From Macrophomina tecta (Eukaryota; Ascomycota; Dothideomycetes; Botryosphaeriales; Botryosphaeriaceae): a DNA stretch of 64,000 nt. Position numbers and translations under genes: made by a program. Shown here in pieces: positions 1 through 11,270 of this stretch; the first letter of the stretch is position 1, and every line of letters begins with the position of its first letter. The notes below the pieces were generated by a model. That model had not been told where the DNA came from, did not search any database, and worked only from the letters and a program-made list of their open reading frames with translations. The DNA lies in assembly GCA_024180945.1 (NCBI GenBank), contig JAKSGN010000007.1, forward strand, positions 620,001-684,000. Reading direction: 5' to 3'.

Positions 1-3000
1 GTTCTCGTTCCGGCAACGTCTTGCAAAAGCCTCAAGCTGGTTAACCTCAGCCTTCCCACGGAACCGACTGATCTCAGCCTCAATCTTGCTGAACACAGGA
101 ATTGTGCTCAATGAGGGTAGCAGCCCAATCCTTTCTTGTAGAAGAGTGTTATGCTTTTGAACCATCTCGGAGACGACCATGTATGCTCTCTCCTGAGAAT
201 CGGTTGTGAAGGAGTCCCAGTAGCGGACAACCACAGAAAAAGTCTGATCAATCAATGGTTCGATCTCATCCTTGTGAACTGCATCCAGGAGGGACACCCA
301 GACCGAGAACGCCTTGTTGCAAAGTTGAGGGACGTCAAAGGCGGATTGAAGACATGCGCGAATCTGTAGGCGTCAGTTTCGGTTATCTCTCGGCAGATGT
401 TGCGGAATTACCTGAGGCAATGCCGGGCTGACATTGGTTTTTGCCAGTATAACAAGCTCTTCGATAGCCCCAAGGTACCTATTTCTCTCCGAAAGAGGTT
501 GAGGATCCTTCGAGCTATCAATGAAGTTGGAAAAGTGGGCCATAATACCGAGGATATGGTTCTCAAAGAACTGAGCCACAGCCTTGGTTTCTTTCGTGAT
601 CTGTCTGCCTGACGCTCCAGTTCGCCGTTCCGCGAGCGCAGCAAATGTGTAAAATGCTTGATGAATCTACCCAAATCAATATGACTGAAACGCATGTTCG
701 TAGATGGTTCTTACCTGCTTCTTTGCAGCACTCTCCTCCATCGCGGCGGCCACAAGAATCTCACACGCGATGAGTATTGGTTGTATCTTGACCAAACTAG
801 ACAAGTCCTCCTTCGCAAATTCAGGGACCGAGTCGGTCAAGACGGCGGTAGCAGAGCTTTCAATATCATCGGCAGGATGTATCAGGAGTCTGGCCAAAAT
901 GGCGGCGAGGTTCTCTTTGGGTTGTAGACATACATCCTGAACAGTTGTGCCACGCGCTGCTGCAATTCTTTTGAGCACATCCCGTTTCTTGTCCAAGACG
1001 ATATAGGGGAGAATTTCCTTTTGCGTCCTTTCAATAAGATGGTTGACAGTCGTATCATGTAACTCCGAGAGAAGCTGCGCCTTCTGCGGAAGGACGCAGA
1101 GATCTTTGAACACCTCAAAGCCTAGCTCCCTCCAGAAAGGCCGGAACAGTTCCGAGGGCTTTTGATTGGATGATTCGGCAAGAGACGCGAGCTGTCACAA
1201 GTCAATGTTATGCAGCTCAATTGAAAGACAAGATCCTCACTTCATTATATGCTACCCCGTAGATCAGTTGATGGGGGTGACCGAGAAAGCTGATTAATTG
1301 CCTAAGAATCACGATGAGCTCATCATCGTCGCAAACCCTATAAGTGCTGTCAGGTAAACTTGTAATGTGAAAAATGGGCCTAGGACTTACCTCGCCACTT
1401 GACCGAGTGCTAGGATCAGCGTCTCTTGCTCTCCCAGATCACCTCTGGCCGCGATCTCCATCATGAACTTGAGGCACCTGTGGCGGTTTGTTCGACGTGT
1501 CTTCTCTGGAACTTCGTTACGCATAAAAGCCGGGAGTGCAAGACTGGGATCGTTAGCGAGTTTCCAGACAGAGTGTAACTCAAAACCTACCCGGCAGCAA
1601 TGCGCAGCTCTCTGAGAGAGCTTTTCAAAGACTTCAAGCACCATAAAGGGAGTGCGGACTTTTGGAGGCTCAACGAATCCCCATCATTGATGTGGATCAA
1701 CAAGCTTCTGATACTTGCGACAGCCAGAACCCTTGGCCGCTTTGGTCGATGGACTTCCAGAGAGTCGATGATTTTTTCCATAACTTCAACAGCAATCTTC
1801 CACGAGTCGTCGGTACCTTGTCTATTCCAAAACAGATGATTGCTCTGAGTTTCGTCATCATGGCCTCCGTCGCAGATAGTGCAATTCATGCTGATGATCT
1901 CGCCGTCGCTGAGCACGTCCGCTTGTAGTGTACCAACCGCCGCACATGGCAACCTCATGAATGCAGTGAGAGCTTTACATTGGTCGTTCTCAGACAAAGC
2001 TGGGAAGTTATCCCTATGCAACTGTTAGTAATAATCAATTCAGAAAGCGTGTGGGACATACTTCACACCGGCCAAGACATCCTCGAGATTCGGCTCGCCG
2101 GACGATGCAAGATGCATGCTAACGGTGGTCATGAGGTGGCTGAAAAGAGACTTATGACCGGGTTTTAGATTCGGAACATCAAGCCGTTGCCGCTTACGAG
2201 GTCTCTCGCTATCTGGAAACTCCTCGTGTTGATTTTCAAGCAGCAGCTCCGAGAACCTTTCCAGTAGCTGGCTGTCCTCGAAACTTGTTGTCTTTCGACC
2301 CCATTCTGGTCGCACGTGGGGTGCCGATTCAGCATGAGCATCGCTTTCGTAGCTGCGTCTCTTGGTACATAGAGCAATGGCGCTCTATTATTCTCATTAG
2401 CTCAATGGTGTTGGGAACGAAGAAGAGCAAAGAAAACTTACTCGCAGATCAGGCTGAAGCTCTGCTACCACCGATTCGTCCTGGGCAATAGCTTCGAGGA
2501 TGGGAAAAAGCAGTTCATCATGCAAGGAACTTCCCTCATAAGCCATGAACCCATTCTCCTTGCGTGACCGATCGAACCATGCCAGTGAGAGGAGAATATG
2601 GGAGAGTTCCAGCTGAACTTCAGGGGATGATGGTAATCGGCATATGTGCTCGCTAAGCTCGGAGAGTGTCTCATAGAAAGCTGCAGGAATCCTGGGACCG
2701 AGGGTGACTTCCGTAGGAACACCGGCAGCCTCTGGGACAAAAAGTTTTAGGACAGAGAGGAACGACAGGAAAAGCGTATCCAGCTGATCTCTTCGAGTAA
2801 CCTTGAAAACCTTCAACGGCTCACAGCGCGCCCAAAGTCGACTCAGGCAATCAGCAGCCAACATAGGCATGGCTGAACCGAGAGCACCTATGAGGGACAT
2901 GGTCGATGATGAATCTAGAATTTTCCACACAGGAAACAGAAGCGCAAGTGCAAGGTTTATGGCCTGGAAGGCGCTGCTGATTTCCATCTGGCAGTGCTCA

Positions 3001-3751
3001 GGAATCGCTATAGTCGGCCTCCCTTCGGGCAACAATCGGAGGACGGAATTGGGTGGCGGTAATGTAACTCTGAACGAAGGAAGCAGAGACTTGGCAGTGC
3101 TGTGGGTCTCCAAAGCCGCTACGATGGCTGTTGATGCGGTCAGCAAGTTCTTGAGGCGAGAAGAACACAAGAAAACAAACCATTCACGGAAGCGTAATAT
3201 GTCTCAAATAAGACATTTGCGTAGCGCCGGGTAGAAGCTCCTGCAGAGAGTGAACGCAAAAAAGAACAGAGGAGATCGCGCAGGTCACCGTGCAGCGACG
3301 CGAGTGATGGACGAGACAGCAAAGAAAACAGTGTTGGCAGGAGCTTCGCAGCAAGAACAGGCTGATCCACAGACCCAGAGCTCTCGGTTTTAGAGTAAAA
3401 TAGGAGCTCGGGGTTGCGTTCTATAGTGATGCGGATCACGGAGACGCCATCCTTTGCCTGAGAGAGCAGGACATCTTGGCCGAAGGGATTCTCTTTCAGA
3501 AGAGCATTGAATCCAGCCTCGACAACCACAGAAACCAGCTGCAGATTGGTTTCGGCGCTGGATTCTTCAGCGGAAGTATCGGAGAGGAACTCCTGCAGCA
3601 GCTGGCCGAAGAGCGCGTTGTTGGTGGGCTGCTGAGCATCATGGGCGCGAGAATGGTTGTTGACGATTTGAGCGGCGATGGTAGACGGCGGCGGGACCCC
3701 GTTGCTGTGGCCTGCGACGCGCTGGACCGGGTGGCCTGTTCTGCGAGCCAT
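1..3751 (-). CDS. uvsB: ATR/Mec1-type checkpoint kinase (UVSB-like), N-terminal half, cut by the left edge
   Basis: PI3K-related kinase that signals DNA damage and replication stress in the nucleus (family knowledge). Nine exons fit in frame: 3751-3188, 3149-2442, 2384-2062, 2013-1591, 1543-1391, 1346-1241, 1191-715, 666-412 and 363-1, giving about 1124 residues; the kinase domain lies beyond the window. The N-terminus has the PPPSTIAAQ stretch I associate with fungal UVSB proteins. Exons 4-5 carry a UME-type segment (LTAFMRLPCAAVGTLQ, then a Cys-rich NCTICDGGHDD). The last exons are alpha-helical repeat, with RYLGAIEELVILAKTNVS and NKAFSVWVSLLDAV. The start at 3751 is the first ATG; the frame extends upstream only through non-ATG codons. 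The first intron (38 nt) is short, and a donor further upstream giving a 65-nt intron is possible. The other introns have good GTAAGT/GTATGT donors and one a TTACTAACAG branch site. No break seen. Confidence 0.88.
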
Positions 3752-4080
3752 GTCCGGGGAGCAAGAGGCGTTAGACCGGGCGGCGGGCCATAAGGCGGCA
3801 ACGGGGTTAGAACGAGGACGGCGCAGGAAGTCGGGGGACGAGTCTGGACGCGTAGGAGAGTGGAAAAGGTGGCACGCGATCACATGGCGATAGCGTCCTT
3901 ATCGCCTCAGCTGTCGGCGGCGCATCATGCCCGCTGCAACGACGATCCGGACGCAAATCACCTCTTCCCAATCACCTCACCCGATTCTCCACCGCAACGC
4001 TTGCTACTCTCGCTGACACCTCACGTCACCTCACCGTTGGCTTCATTCTCTTCAGAAAGCTCACGCGTCTCCTCGTCACG
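3752..4080. promoter_or_regulatory. Shared divergent promoter of the ATR-like kinase gene and COX16
   Basis: A 329-bp gap separates the two ATG codons, which point away from each other. It is pyrimidine-rich close to the COX16 start. No clear TATA box was seen. That it serves both genes is inferred from the layout. Confidence 0.5.
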
Positions 4081-4493
4081 ATGGCATTTCAGTCCAAAAA
4101 ATTCCGCGGGTCCGCCGCGCAGAACAGCCTTGCCGCCAAATACCGAGTCCAGATGCAGAAGCATCCGTTTCTTCTCTTCGGCCTGCCCTTCATCGCCACA
4201 ATGGTTGCTGGGAGCTTCTTTCTGACCCCCGCAACGGCCCTGCGTTACGAGCGACACGACCGCAAGATCCGGCAGATGACACGAGAGGAGGAGCTGGGCA
4301 TTGGCAAGGACCGCAGGAAAGTGGACATGAAGGAAGAGTACTACGTAAGTCATCCAATTAGGGGTGGCAGGCTATGTGGAGGTTGTGCGGGTGCTGACAG
4401 GGCTTGTGACAGAGACTGGCTGCAAAAGACCTCGACGACTGGGAGCAGAAGCGGGTCAAGAGGCTGCCCGGCGAACACGACGGCAAGCTATAA
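4081..4493 (+). CDS. COX16: Cytochrome c oxidase assembly protein COX16
   Basis: Mitochondrial inner-membrane assembly factor for complex IV (family knowledge). Two exons, 4081-4344 and 4413-4493, joined by a 68-nt intron (GTAAGT...GTGACAG), give 114 residues in phase 0. The protein starts MAFQSKKFRGSAAQN, has one membrane helix at about residues 28-48 (HPFLLFGLPFIATMVAGSFF), then the family's charged stretch containing ALRYERHDRKIRQM and EEELGIGKDRRKVDMKEEYY, and ends GEHDGKL. Reading through the intron would replace the C-terminus with unrelated sequence, so splicing is required. It lies between the kinase gene (divergent) and TAD2 (convergent). Confidence 0.92.
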
Positions 4494-4635
4494 GCATCTG
4501 CCTCTTCCGACCTGATCGTATGATAGAGCATAGCGTGGGCGTTGGCGACGGGGCAACAAAGGCATTTTCAAGAAGGCGTTGGGTCTGAAATGTGACACTG
4601 TACTATATCTTGGGGTATCTAAGCTCCGCTCTTGG

Positions 4636-5318
4636 TCACTCCTTGCCCACGGCAAGCGGCACGATCTCCGTCTTCAACTCGCGCGTTCCTTTCTGCTTCG
4701 GTTCAGGAGCTGCACGACATCAGCATCCCGTGTGCAACGGCTTTGATCAGCTGCAACCCACCTTTCACGTTCTCCTGGACATAGAACTTGCGCAGCAACA
4801 TGATGGCCTCTTCTCTGAAGATTCCGCCATGGACCGGGTACGGCTGGTCGACACTCGGACTTTTGCTTGTTGGTCAGACACGATTCAGCGGCGGCAGATG
4901 GTGGGGCGTGCACGTACTCGCTGTGGATGTTCAGAACGCCCCCGGTGCCACCAAAGCGGTCGTTCCAGCAGCCGAAATAGACGGCCCTGATACCGAACTG
5001 GCGCAGGGCAGAGGCGCACATGACGCACGGCTCGACGGTAACATAGAGGTCGGTCTCGCGCAGGACGCTGGCGGGATGGGTTGCGAGGATCTGCGAGATG
5101 GCAACGAACTCGGCGTGACGCGTTCCGTTCAGCGAGCGGTTCGTGTCGTTCATGCCGCGGCCGATAACGCGACCGTCATGCACGAAGACGCAGCCGACGG
5201 GCGTCTCGTCGGTGCGCAGCGCCAGGTCGGCCATGAGCAGGGCCTCGCGCATGAAGCGCTCGTGGTAGGCGCGGTCCTCGTCCTTGCGCATCCGCTTGGG
5301 CTGCGGCTCGTCAGCCAT
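4636..5318 (-). CDS. TAD2: tRNA-specific adenosine-34 deaminase, catalytic subunit Tad2
   Basis: Deaminates A34 to inosine in the anticodon wobble position of tRNAs, together with Tad3 (family knowledge). Three exons, 5318-4918, 4859-4762 and 4709-4636, give 190 residues; both junctions restore conserved text (HSDPSVDQPYPVHGG and NVKAPEPKQKGTRELK). Zinc-deaminase motifs are intact: the HAE motif with its proton-shuttle Glu (TRHAEFVAI) and PCVMC (VTVEPCVMCASALRQ). The KRMRK stretch after the start could be nuclear. The ATG at 5318 is chosen because the frame upstream is GC-rich, low in conservation and lacks a convincing start. It converges with COX16 (143 bp between stops) and diverges from the Ser/Pro-rich gene. 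Confidence 0.93.
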
Positions 5319-5875
5319 GATCTTGAATTCCTGAAACAGGCTGGCGCAGAAAAAAAAAATCCGAAGGGTTTTGCGCGGCCGATCGCCGTTGGAGGGCGCG
5401 GGCGGCGGTGCAGGGTCCAGCAGGCGCGCCTGTTGCCGGTGTCTTGCAGGCGTCGTCGCTTTTGCCCTCCTTGGCTGCGCAGGCCCACGGCTCGCTCTCC
5501 CTTCACCACGCCCGTCCGACGCCATCCACGTCCCACTCCTCTCTCCCAGACCAGGCGCCGGCTCGCGTGTCCTCCACAAAGTCCTCCTCCGTCATTGGCG
5601 CCAGACCCTGACACTCACCGCGCCCCTCCGCTCGCTCTCAGCTCCAAACCATCACTCTCGCTCGCGACTAGCTTCCCCTGTCCGGCTCCCGTCCCCGCAA
5701 CGCGCAAATCACACCAGCTTCGTCCCCCAGCAGATCAGGGTCTTCACGCGCTGCCTCACCCTCGACCGCTCTTTTGCTTCACTCTGCCGTCATCTGCCCG
5801 CCTGCAGCACCTTGCAGCCCTAAGGCACGCAGCGCCCAAGCACTCTGGAAGACGACTACCCTGCCGCCTCCCAAG
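5319..5875. promoter_or_regulatory. Divergent intergenic region between TAD2 and the Ser/Pro-rich gene
   Basis: 557 bp without a supported gene. The plus strand from about 5560 to 5875 is strikingly C/T-rich, as in fungal 5' leaders. A 467-codon open frame crosses this region but is antisense to TAD2 and then out of frame with the next gene, so it is taken as chance in GC-rich DNA. Confidence 0.5.
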
Positions 5876-6589
5876 ATGGCGCCCTCCAGTACTAATAAGC
5901 CCTCCTTCATCCCCCTCGAGATCAAGCCCATCGACTTCTCCCTCACCGCTGGGACTGACATCCCCGCTCCGCCCGAATCACCGCCTGCCACACCAGGCCG
6001 CCCGCCCACTCCCGGAGGCGGTCCTCTGTCGTCGCATCCCACCTCGCCTCATGACACCACCCCCACCGACCCCATGGACCACCCCAGCCACAGCTCCTCC
6101 TCCAATGGCAATGGCGTCACTCGCGGGCGCACTGAGAGCGTCGCCACCGCCCACACGAAGCCCGGCTCGCCCGGCTCCAAAAACCCCTTGAGCCCGACCC
6201 CGACAACCGAGAGCAACTCTGGCGGCAAGCGCCCGTCGTCCATGCGTCGCTTCCTCGGCTTCCGCTCTGCCTCTTCATCCGACAGCCTACGGAACGGTCG
6301 TCCGTCCAGCCCCCAGAGTTCCACCATTACAAACGCATCTGCAAACGCCCGGCCGGGCGCCCGGGAGCGCAGGAAGAGCGGAAGTTGGTTCAACAAACGC
6401 GCGAGTACAATGTTCGGTATTGGCAGCCTTGCCGAAGCTGGCGAATTCCACAACGGCAGCGCCATTGAGGAGGAGAAGTCCGCGAAGAAGGGCCCGCCTC
6501 CACCGAAGCTGCCGGAGCTCAAGAAGCTGGGAACAGACATCAACGACGGATCGCTCGGCGCGGACGAAATGTTCAAGCACATCAAATAG
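5876..6589 (+). CDS. Ser/Pro-rich conserved fungal protein of unknown function
   Basis: Single exon, 237 residues, starting at the ATG in the context CCAAGATGGC. The product is mostly disordered: Pro/Ser/Thr-rich to about residue 120, a basic KRPSSMRRFLGFRSASSSDS patch, RERRKSGSWFNKRASTMFGIG, then a charged C-terminus with a PPPPKLPELKKLG proline stretch, ending in MFKHIK. RRFLGF and FNKRAST look like short conserved motifs, and several RxxS sites could be phosphorylated. No enzyme domain, signal peptide or membrane helix is visible. It may be a cell-cortex or signalling adaptor, but nothing in the sequence establishes this. The C-terminal half reads as a genuine conserved protein; the N-terminal start is less certain. 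Confidence 0.7.
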   Translation: MAPSSTNKPSFIPLEIKPIDFSLTAGTDIPAPPESPPATPGRPPTPGGGPLSSHPTSPHDTTPTDPMDHPSHSSSSNGNGVTRGRTESVATAHTKPGSPGSKNPLSPTPTTESNSGGKRPSSMRRFLGFRSASSSDSLRNGRPSSPQSSTITNASANARPGARERRKSGSWFNKRASTMFGIGSLAEAGEFHNGSAIEEEKSAKKGPPPPKLPELKKLGTDINDGSLGADEMFKHIK

Positions 6590-9500
6590 GCGGAATATCC
6601 TGTTCATGTGGTTGGACGTGCCGGCAAGTGGATGCCTGGCAAATCGTTGGAACAGATCGAGATCGGAAAGGCGTATTCACGCCCTCTTGGCAGTCGCCGC
6701 GGCCCTGGCTCTTCCGGAGCACGGTGGCTGCCCTTCCACGGACACGTGGAACCCGCATTATTTTCTCTAATTTTTTGTGCCCTTATTTTTGGATTCTCAT
6801 TATACCCTCGGAGCGAATCTAGCACTGAAAGGTCCAGACTGTTACTACTGCTTTTTTCGAGTGCTGACTTGCATACAACCTACACATTCACACACCTGGT
6901 ACTCTACCCACAAACTTTCCTAATTTATACCCTCATCTCTTGGCAATTTATGTAGACTACATTCCCCTTACCCAGCACAACTTCCTTGCCTACTGTGGCG
7001 CCTGTTTTTGAAAAGGGGGGAAAGCGAGAAGCCAAGTCATGGCTACTTAATGCTGGGTCTCCATTCGCTGAGGAGACTTACCAATCCTGATTCAGCACCC
7101 TGTGCGGGTTATCTGAACTGCAGCATCATCGTCGGGAAAATTCGAGGAAGGTGGGGAGAGGCTAGGAAGTTTCGTGGTGTTTGCTGGGAAACGTAGATAC
7201 GATGGCCATGTACAAATGTTATCCCGATTTTTGTTTGCGGACATCACTGCACATATCTTTTCCCGCCTTCTCCATTAAATCTTATCTCAGATTCCCGCAC
7301 TTCTCATCGTTCTTCCCTACTACCCATAGCATGGATCCTTCAAAGGCGATAGTGTGGTCGATCAGCGTTTGCTACTACTCGGGTCTGTGGCGTGCCACGT
7401 TACCGGGTCTTCGATCCTTTTCGTTTTTCCGTGTGTTCTTGCGTGGCGAATGTACTTTCTAATTATCTTCCTTCTAAAGCTCTTTCGTTCCCGCCCCGAA
7501 TCATGCGAAATGTTCCTCCGTGTGTAACGCACGGCAGAACGTTCATCCACGCCCACACTATGATCATTCGACCCCAAGCCCTGAGTCACCGCTCTCCCGA
7601 CAAGTTCAAACGTCCTTGGCAGAATGTTGTTCCATCCCGTCGACAGCCGCCCCTCCGAAAGTCCCGGCCGACCGCGCGCAGGACGTTGACGCCGCAGGAG
7701 AGCAACCTCAGGCCTCCCTCCCCTTTCCAGCCTAGCGCCGATCCCCCGGCGCAGTGACCACCAGAGATCAGACCGACCGGGAGAGCCACGACCTCCACTT
7801 CTTGCCCCCCTTGCGACAGAGAAAACGTGGAGAGCGGGACGGACCCACTGACTGTGCTTTTTTTGCCTACTGTCGGTGAGGGGATTGCGCGAGCTTTATC
7901 CGGGCCCGCCGTGCAGCGCCTGAAACGGGCGTGTTCCTGTTGCTGGTGCCGTCTTACTCGTGTGCGCTTGTTTTCGACACTGTGCTTGCGCGATGTTCCG
8001 TGCTGGTTTTCTCGTCCCTGGATTTGGCGGGGGCTTGATGCCTGAGGAACGCGTGTGCACGAGTCTGTCTTCTTTTCCTGGAGGGGTCTCCGTCTTATTA
8101 CTGCTCCCGGTACCTTCTCTGGGATGATGTGGCAAGAGCTTGCTAATTGGGTGAGATTCGCGTGCATCCTGTGTGGCTTTCGTGAGAGACGGGACGGTGT
8201 TGTCGTGAGTGACGAATCGTGGAGCCGGTGCGGCAGGGGAAAGTGCTTCGGGCTCGACGCTGATTGACGCAACGATGGGGGGGTTTTTCCCGTGAGTATC
8301 TCTGCTTGCATCTTCCCGCACAGAGTGTACGCTGCCCAGGCTGACATGCGTCGTCGGGGCAGTGTCCCATCTCCCCGCCCAAAATTTGCCCTTTTGGGCA
8401 AGGAGCTCGACAGCCGAGCCTGCAGCCCTCGGTGTGGCGCAGACGCAGAGCAGAAGCGCCACCAGGGCAGGAGGCGGATGTTTCATGAGATTTTGCCGAG
8501 AGTACGTCTGGAGAATGTCTGAGCGGTAACTGCTTCCAGCGAATCTGCGATCGAGAAGAGACTTGCTCAAGCAACGTCCAGGTACTCTTTTGCATCACGC
8601 GCCGCCTCGAATGCCCCACAACGCAGCCCACTGTCCATTCGCTCCGTCGCCTGCTATCACATGTTACGAAGGCCGAAACGGCGCAGTGCGGCCGATGTGG
8701 ACGAACCTCGCGTCTGCACGCGCATGTTGGGACCTGCCTTTTCAGGCACAGCAGGCCAAAAGGCTGGCCGGAGGAACAGGCACACGGCTGCGGTTCTTTT
8801 AAGGCTATGGGTTAAGCTTAGCGGCCAGCAGCCGAAACACCAATCCCACTCCTCCACGCCCTGCTGCGGGTGAGGCGTGATGCGACGAGAAGCGCTAACG
8901 GCAGGCAAGCGTGACGCGAATTTCGAGATCCTTTCCCGCAGATTGCGCGGGGTAAATCAGATGGAAGAGAACTACAGAGCTACCAAGCCAAGCACATGAG
9001 ACATGGCCGCCGGCGTGGCTGGCAGTGTATGGCTCGAGGCGCGAGCGTAGCACTGTCGAGGTGGTGAAGTAGCAGGGCACGCGCATGTCACAATCCCTGC
9101 ACAGCGTAGTATAAGCACCCCCGCCCGCACGAAATCCCTGCCTGCTGCCCGAAACTGACGCTCTCACGAACTAGATGTGCGCACTTAACCCTTGTTTCGT
9201 CGTCCTTATACGTCGCATGCACCTATTCCGGCAAAAGGGAATCTGCGACCACGTGCATGATGGGCCAGACGGTGTAGCAACGCGCAACGCTATCCTATTA
9301 CCTAAAAGTACCCCGCCGCGCTACGCTTGGCTCCTCAGACCTGGCCAATGGTGGATGTGGAGGCGGTTCGGTCCGCACCGATCTGGGGCGTCTTGCCGGC
9401 CAGGACTGTGCTGGGTACCTGGATTCCGGGTCACTGTACGAGAAGTGATGTGCCTTTATCCAGTGTAACGGAGACGACGTCTGAGAACGAGGGTGCCCGA

Positions 9501-11270
9501 AGTCGCCTATCTACCCGGAGGATGGTGTTTCTCTATCAGTCCTCTGAGAAAGGCGGTCTCATTAACATGTCGAGCACAACACACATTGCAATGCCGGCTC
9601 CAAAGTCACTGATATTCACTCTCCTCCCAGCCATTTGGCCACATCCTTCCATTCGCCCTCTACCAGTCTCGGACCTGCGCAGCTGATGTCAGCCCTACTC
9701 CATGATGGGAACGCCGCCTGCGCTCCGAGCGCTCGGCTCACGTTGCCGCCAATCACGTTCTGCACGAGGCATACGCGCAACTTTGCCGTCCCGTTCATGA
9801 CGCCGACGAAACGGCTCTCCGCTCCAGCACCAAGCCACCCGCCCGCCAGCCGTCAGTCAGCAAGCAGAAGCATGTTCTCAAAAAGCCATCAACGAGGCGG
9901 TATTGAGCAGTGCCAATGCAGGCGAAGTAGGTCGTCGTCGCCGTCCGTCAAGACCCACACCAACCCCGAAGAACTTGTCCCGCACCGAAAAGAAAAAGTG
10001 ATCGCGTGGACCGGACGTCGGGCACCTGCCGCCTCGGTCGGTGGCCACGTTGCTCGTGAGAAAAGGACCATGTTACTGTGACAGCCCGAGCGGTGAGCAG
10101 AAAACCCCCGAGTGGAGGAGCTGCACCGATCACGGGCCGGGAGCCCGAGACGGGGTCTCGGCCTGCATGCCCGGTCTCTTCTGATGCGTTTCAAACTGAG
10201 TGCGGCCGATGGCGAGTTCGAGAATCCTCGGGACATGTTTCTGCTTCTTCTCCGGAAGGAGTGTTCCTTGGTTGCTGCGGGTCTCGCCATCATCGACTTT
10301 GCGTAGTTTCTCCGTCTCTCTACACTTTTCAGTCTGTGTTGCTGCGCTTACTCGGTATGATATTTGCGGTGCGGGTTCGTTCGACTGCTCGCTGTGGATT
10401 ATCTGGAGGGCAAGCATGGTCCTCTTTCTGAGACACGATGTGCAGATTGACGCCTCCCTTGCACCACCGTGGCGCCTGCCCATCTGACCCCGAACAAGCA
10501 TGTTCCTTGCGCCCGCCCTTTCCAGAAGATTTCTGTGCCTGCAGAGAGCGACGACCACCACGACGCCGTGTCACCGGCCGTTTTTTTCTCCGCAGGCACG
10601 GCACCTGCAACGTCAGCTGCCTGCGTCCGTCCCTTCGCATTTTCCCACACGCCTCGACCACTTACTCCCAGTGGCCGAGAGCCCATCTTTCCCTCATTAG
10701 CAAGGAAACGGAAGTGGTAGCTGCTGTATCGGGCAATGTCGACAACATGACCTGTCTGCCGTGTCATACGTGCAGTGTTTCCGTTCTGCACATGTCTCCC
10801 TGCGAGAGACATGCTGGCGTCGGCGGCGTCTGCAGGACCAGCAACGCCCCTTCTGCCCCGCCACCAGCCAGCCATTCAAGACGTACGAGAAGGTTTACCA
10901 TGACAAAAAGAAGAAGGTAGCTTCCAACAAGCGCCGAGGGCACCCTCAACGTGTTCACTCAACCGGAAAGTGGAGATGCCGTAGGAAGGGCGGCCACCAG
11001 CCCTCACTGGTCGACACCACTGCAACGCTGCTCTCTGCGTGCTCATCCGCGCCATCCCCTGCTCGAAAAGAAGAGGTGCTTCTGCAGAAGGAGGTGGGTT
11101 GTGGCTGTCAGGTGGCAGGATCGCCCTGGATGACCTTGGGGCGTCGTCGCCCTGCACTCTTGTGGAACGTATATATGTATTCAGCGTACTCGTTTGTGGT
11201 CCATGAGTATCAGAGAAGTTCCTCTGGCTTCAGAATACACTTTTGCTGCTTTATCTTGCTGTCATCCGGA
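6590..11270. other. 4.7-kb GC-rich intergenic region without a supported gene
   Basis: Starts with the 3' flank of the Ser/Pro-rich gene, including AT-rich patches near 6760-6960 that could hold its poly(A) site. The rest has open frames on both strands, up to about 270 codons at 7586-8401 minus, but none shows a recognisable domain, and intact overlapping frames on several phases argue for chance in GC-rich DNA. Short purine and pyrimidine runs occur near 7860 and 10585. It could hold a long leader, non-coding RNA or regulatory DNA; the sequence alone does not show which. Confidence 0.4.
11169..11180 (+). promoter_or_regulatory. TATA-like box upstream of the GH71 glucanase gene
   Basis: CGTATATATGTA lies about 95 bp before the preferred ATG at 11271. 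This spacing supports that start over the in-frame ATG at 11175, which sits inside the box. Confidence 0.4.

Noticed and set aside
3140..3883. Longer N-terminus for the ATR-like kinase, starting near 3883
   Set aside because: The codon at 3881-3883 is GTG, not ATG, and the extra residues are unconserved; the first ATG is at 3751.
4788..6191. 467-codon open frame on the plus strand
   Set aside because: It runs antisense through all conserved TAD2 motifs and then out of frame across the Ser/Pro-rich gene; low-complexity Pro/Arg text typical of GC-rich shadow frames.
7586..8401. 271-codon open frame on the minus strand in the gene desert, and overlapping 224-codon frame at 7896-8570
   Set aside because: No recognisable domain, no good ATG context, and several mutually overlapping frames are equally open; treated as chance.
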